6,845 nt of DNA from an uncultured Paracoccaceae bacterium. GTDB taxonomy: Bacteria; Pseudomonadota; Alphaproteobacteria; Rhodobacterales; Rhodobacteraceae. Each line of letters begins with the position of its first letter. Position 1 is the stretch's first letter. Made by a program: the position numbers and the translations under genes. Positions 6,147 to 6,845 of the stretch are shown piece after piece. The notes beneath the pieces are model-generated. The model was not told where the DNA came from and did not search any database. It saw nothing but the letters and a program-made list of their open reading frames with translations. The DNA lies in NCBI GenBank assembly GCA_937900975.1, contig CALCPC010000550.1:1-6845 (forward strand), in the 5' to 3' direction.

Positions 6147-6196
6147 CGCCAAATCCTCCGACTTTTCGGCTGTAACTGGTAAAATGACTTTTGGGT

Positions 6197-6202
6197 GTTA
6201 TA
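6197..6202 (-). promoter_or_regulatory. Candidate -10 box for the Roadblock gene pair
   Basis: TATAAC on the minus strand, in an AT-rich gap, would place transcription start near 6190 and a leader of about 44 nt. The -35 region 17 nt upstream is poor (TCGCAG) and overlaps an inverted repeat, which suggests an activator- or repressor-controlled promoter. Confidence 0.35.
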
Positions 6203-6218
6203 GCATTCTCTCAAAGTG

Positions 6219-6234
6219 ACTGCGAGGTTGCAGT
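6219..6234. promoter_or_regulatory. Inverted repeat ACTGC-N6-GCAGT, operator-like
   Basis: Two perfect 5-bp half-sites separated by GAGGTT, covering the -35 region of the candidate promoter at 6197-6202. The 16-bp length and position suit a dimeric regulator, but the half-sites are short. Confidence 0.3.
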
Positions 6235-6272
6235 TGTTTTCAACACATTTTTCCTAGGTTGCTTTGCCTATA

Positions 6273-6845
6273 TCAAGTTTGCAGGCGCGCGGCCTCGATA
6301 AAAAGGTTGGCATGGCGCTGACCCAAAGCCGGGACATCGTTGTCGTAGCCGCCGCCAAGCACACCCGCGACGGGGATGCCGGCCCGGCGGAGCCGCCCCA
6401 GTACAAGGGCGTCGCGGGCGCCAAGACCCGCGTCGGACAGGGCCAGCCGCCCAAGCCGGTCGTTGCGATGGGGATCGACGCCGGCGTTGTAGAAGGCCAG
6501 ATCGGGGTCGAAAACCGCCAACACATCGTCAAGCACAGCGCCAACAGCGGCCAGATACTCGGCGTCGCCCAGTCCATCGGGCAGCGCGACATCGCGGTCA
6601 GAGGTCGCTTTTTCGGTCGGATAGTTGCGTTCGGCATGGACCGACAGCGTAAAAACGCTGGGGTCATCGGCAAAGATCCGCGCCGTGCCGTCGCCCTGGT
6701 GCACGTCGAGATCGACAACCAGAACCCGCCCGACAACGCCCGCGTCCACCAGCGCCCGCGCGGCCACGGCGCCATCGTTGAAGATGCAAACCCCTGCCCC
6801 GCCCTCGGGTCCCGCGTGGTGAGAGCCACCGGCCGCGTTGCAGGC
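6273..6845 (-). CDS. Histone-deacetylase-family hydrolase, 5' end outside the window
   Basis: The C-terminal 190 residues are visible. They belong to the arginase/deacetylase fold of zinc-dependent deacetylases, which remove acetyl groups from lysines, polyamines or small molecules. Counting from the window edge, the active site is complete where visible: tandem His9-His10 in AAGGSHHAGPEGG, zinc ligands Asp47 and His49 in DLDVHQGDGTA, Asp124 in YNAGVDPHRNDRLG, and catalytic Tyr167 in GGGYDND. The HQGDG and GGSHHAGPE forms resemble class IV (HDAC11-like) bacterial members more than acetoin-utilisation AcuC. The frame is open to base 6845, so roughly the first 100 residues are missing. It ends in RLQT and a TGA at 6273-6275, 126 nt before the Roadblock pair on the same strand. 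Substrate cannot be told from sequence. Confidence 0.92.
   Translation of the reverse strand, partial: ACNAAGGSHHAGPEGGAGVCIFNDGAVAARALVDAGVVGRVLVVDLDVHQGDGTARIFADDPSVFTLSVHAERNYPTEKATSDRDVALPDGLGDAEYLAAVGAVLDDVLAVFDPDLAFYNAGVDPHRNDRLGRLALSDAGLGARDALVLGRLRRAGIPVAGVLGGGYDNDVPALGQRHANLFIEAARLQT

Noticed and set aside
6255..6270. Terminator after the deacetylase gene (TAGG/CCTA)
   Set aside because: The stem is only 4 bp and no T-run follows on the minus strand.
6254..6829. 191-codon minus-strand frame overlapping the deacetylase gene
   Set aside because: It is an out-of-frame shadow; the neighbouring frame carries every deacetylase motif.

Overview
The window is GC-rich, tightly packed bacterial DNA. 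The Lon and Tgt proteins, the lon-tgt order and the codon use point to an alphaproteobacterium, most likely of the Rhodobacteraceae/Roseobacter group. This placement rests on recognised protein families, not on a database search. No rRNA, tRNA, insertion sequence, phage gene or CRISPR array is visible. Most of the window is ordinary chromosomal housekeeping DNA.

Layout. On the left, on the minus strand, is lon (ATP-dependent protease). It is followed, reading rightwards, by tgt (tRNA-guanine transglycosylase), also minus. The 186-nt gap between them carries a heat-shock-like promoter for lon. From a divergent intergenic region at about 3885-3972, two plus-strand genes follow: a 153-residue two-helix membrane protein resembling DUF3592, and a 119-residue SufT/DUF59 (MIP18-type) iron-sulfur assembly factor. 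Next come about 330 nt without a convincing gene but with many hairpins. The right end is a minus-strand block: the 3' part of a histone-deacetylase-family gene that runs off the window, a 126-nt gap with a promoter-like site and an inverted repeat, and two small overlapping genes whose products both look like Roadblock/LC7-fold proteins.

Most notable points. (1) lon carries an in-frame TAA at 324-326. It cuts the protein to 748 residues, although a Lon-like C-terminal tail of 55 codons continues in the same frame to a natural-looking stop at 156-158. The residues beside this stop are also abnormal, and the AAA+ sensor-1 Asn is Ile. Either lon has been damaged recently or the assembly has local base errors. 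(2) The two Roadblock-type genes overlap by 11 nt and have no visible partner GTPase; the second product has a charged, proline-rich tail with a basic/aromatic end. This pair is the best candidate here for a poorly described system. (3) The hairpin-rich stretch after sufT could hold a structured RNA.

Working together: Lon (protein quality control), Tgt (queuosine tRNA modification) and SufT (Fe-S maturation) are independent housekeeping functions. The deacetylase and the Roadblock pair are co-directional and may be functionally linked, but the sequence does not prove it.
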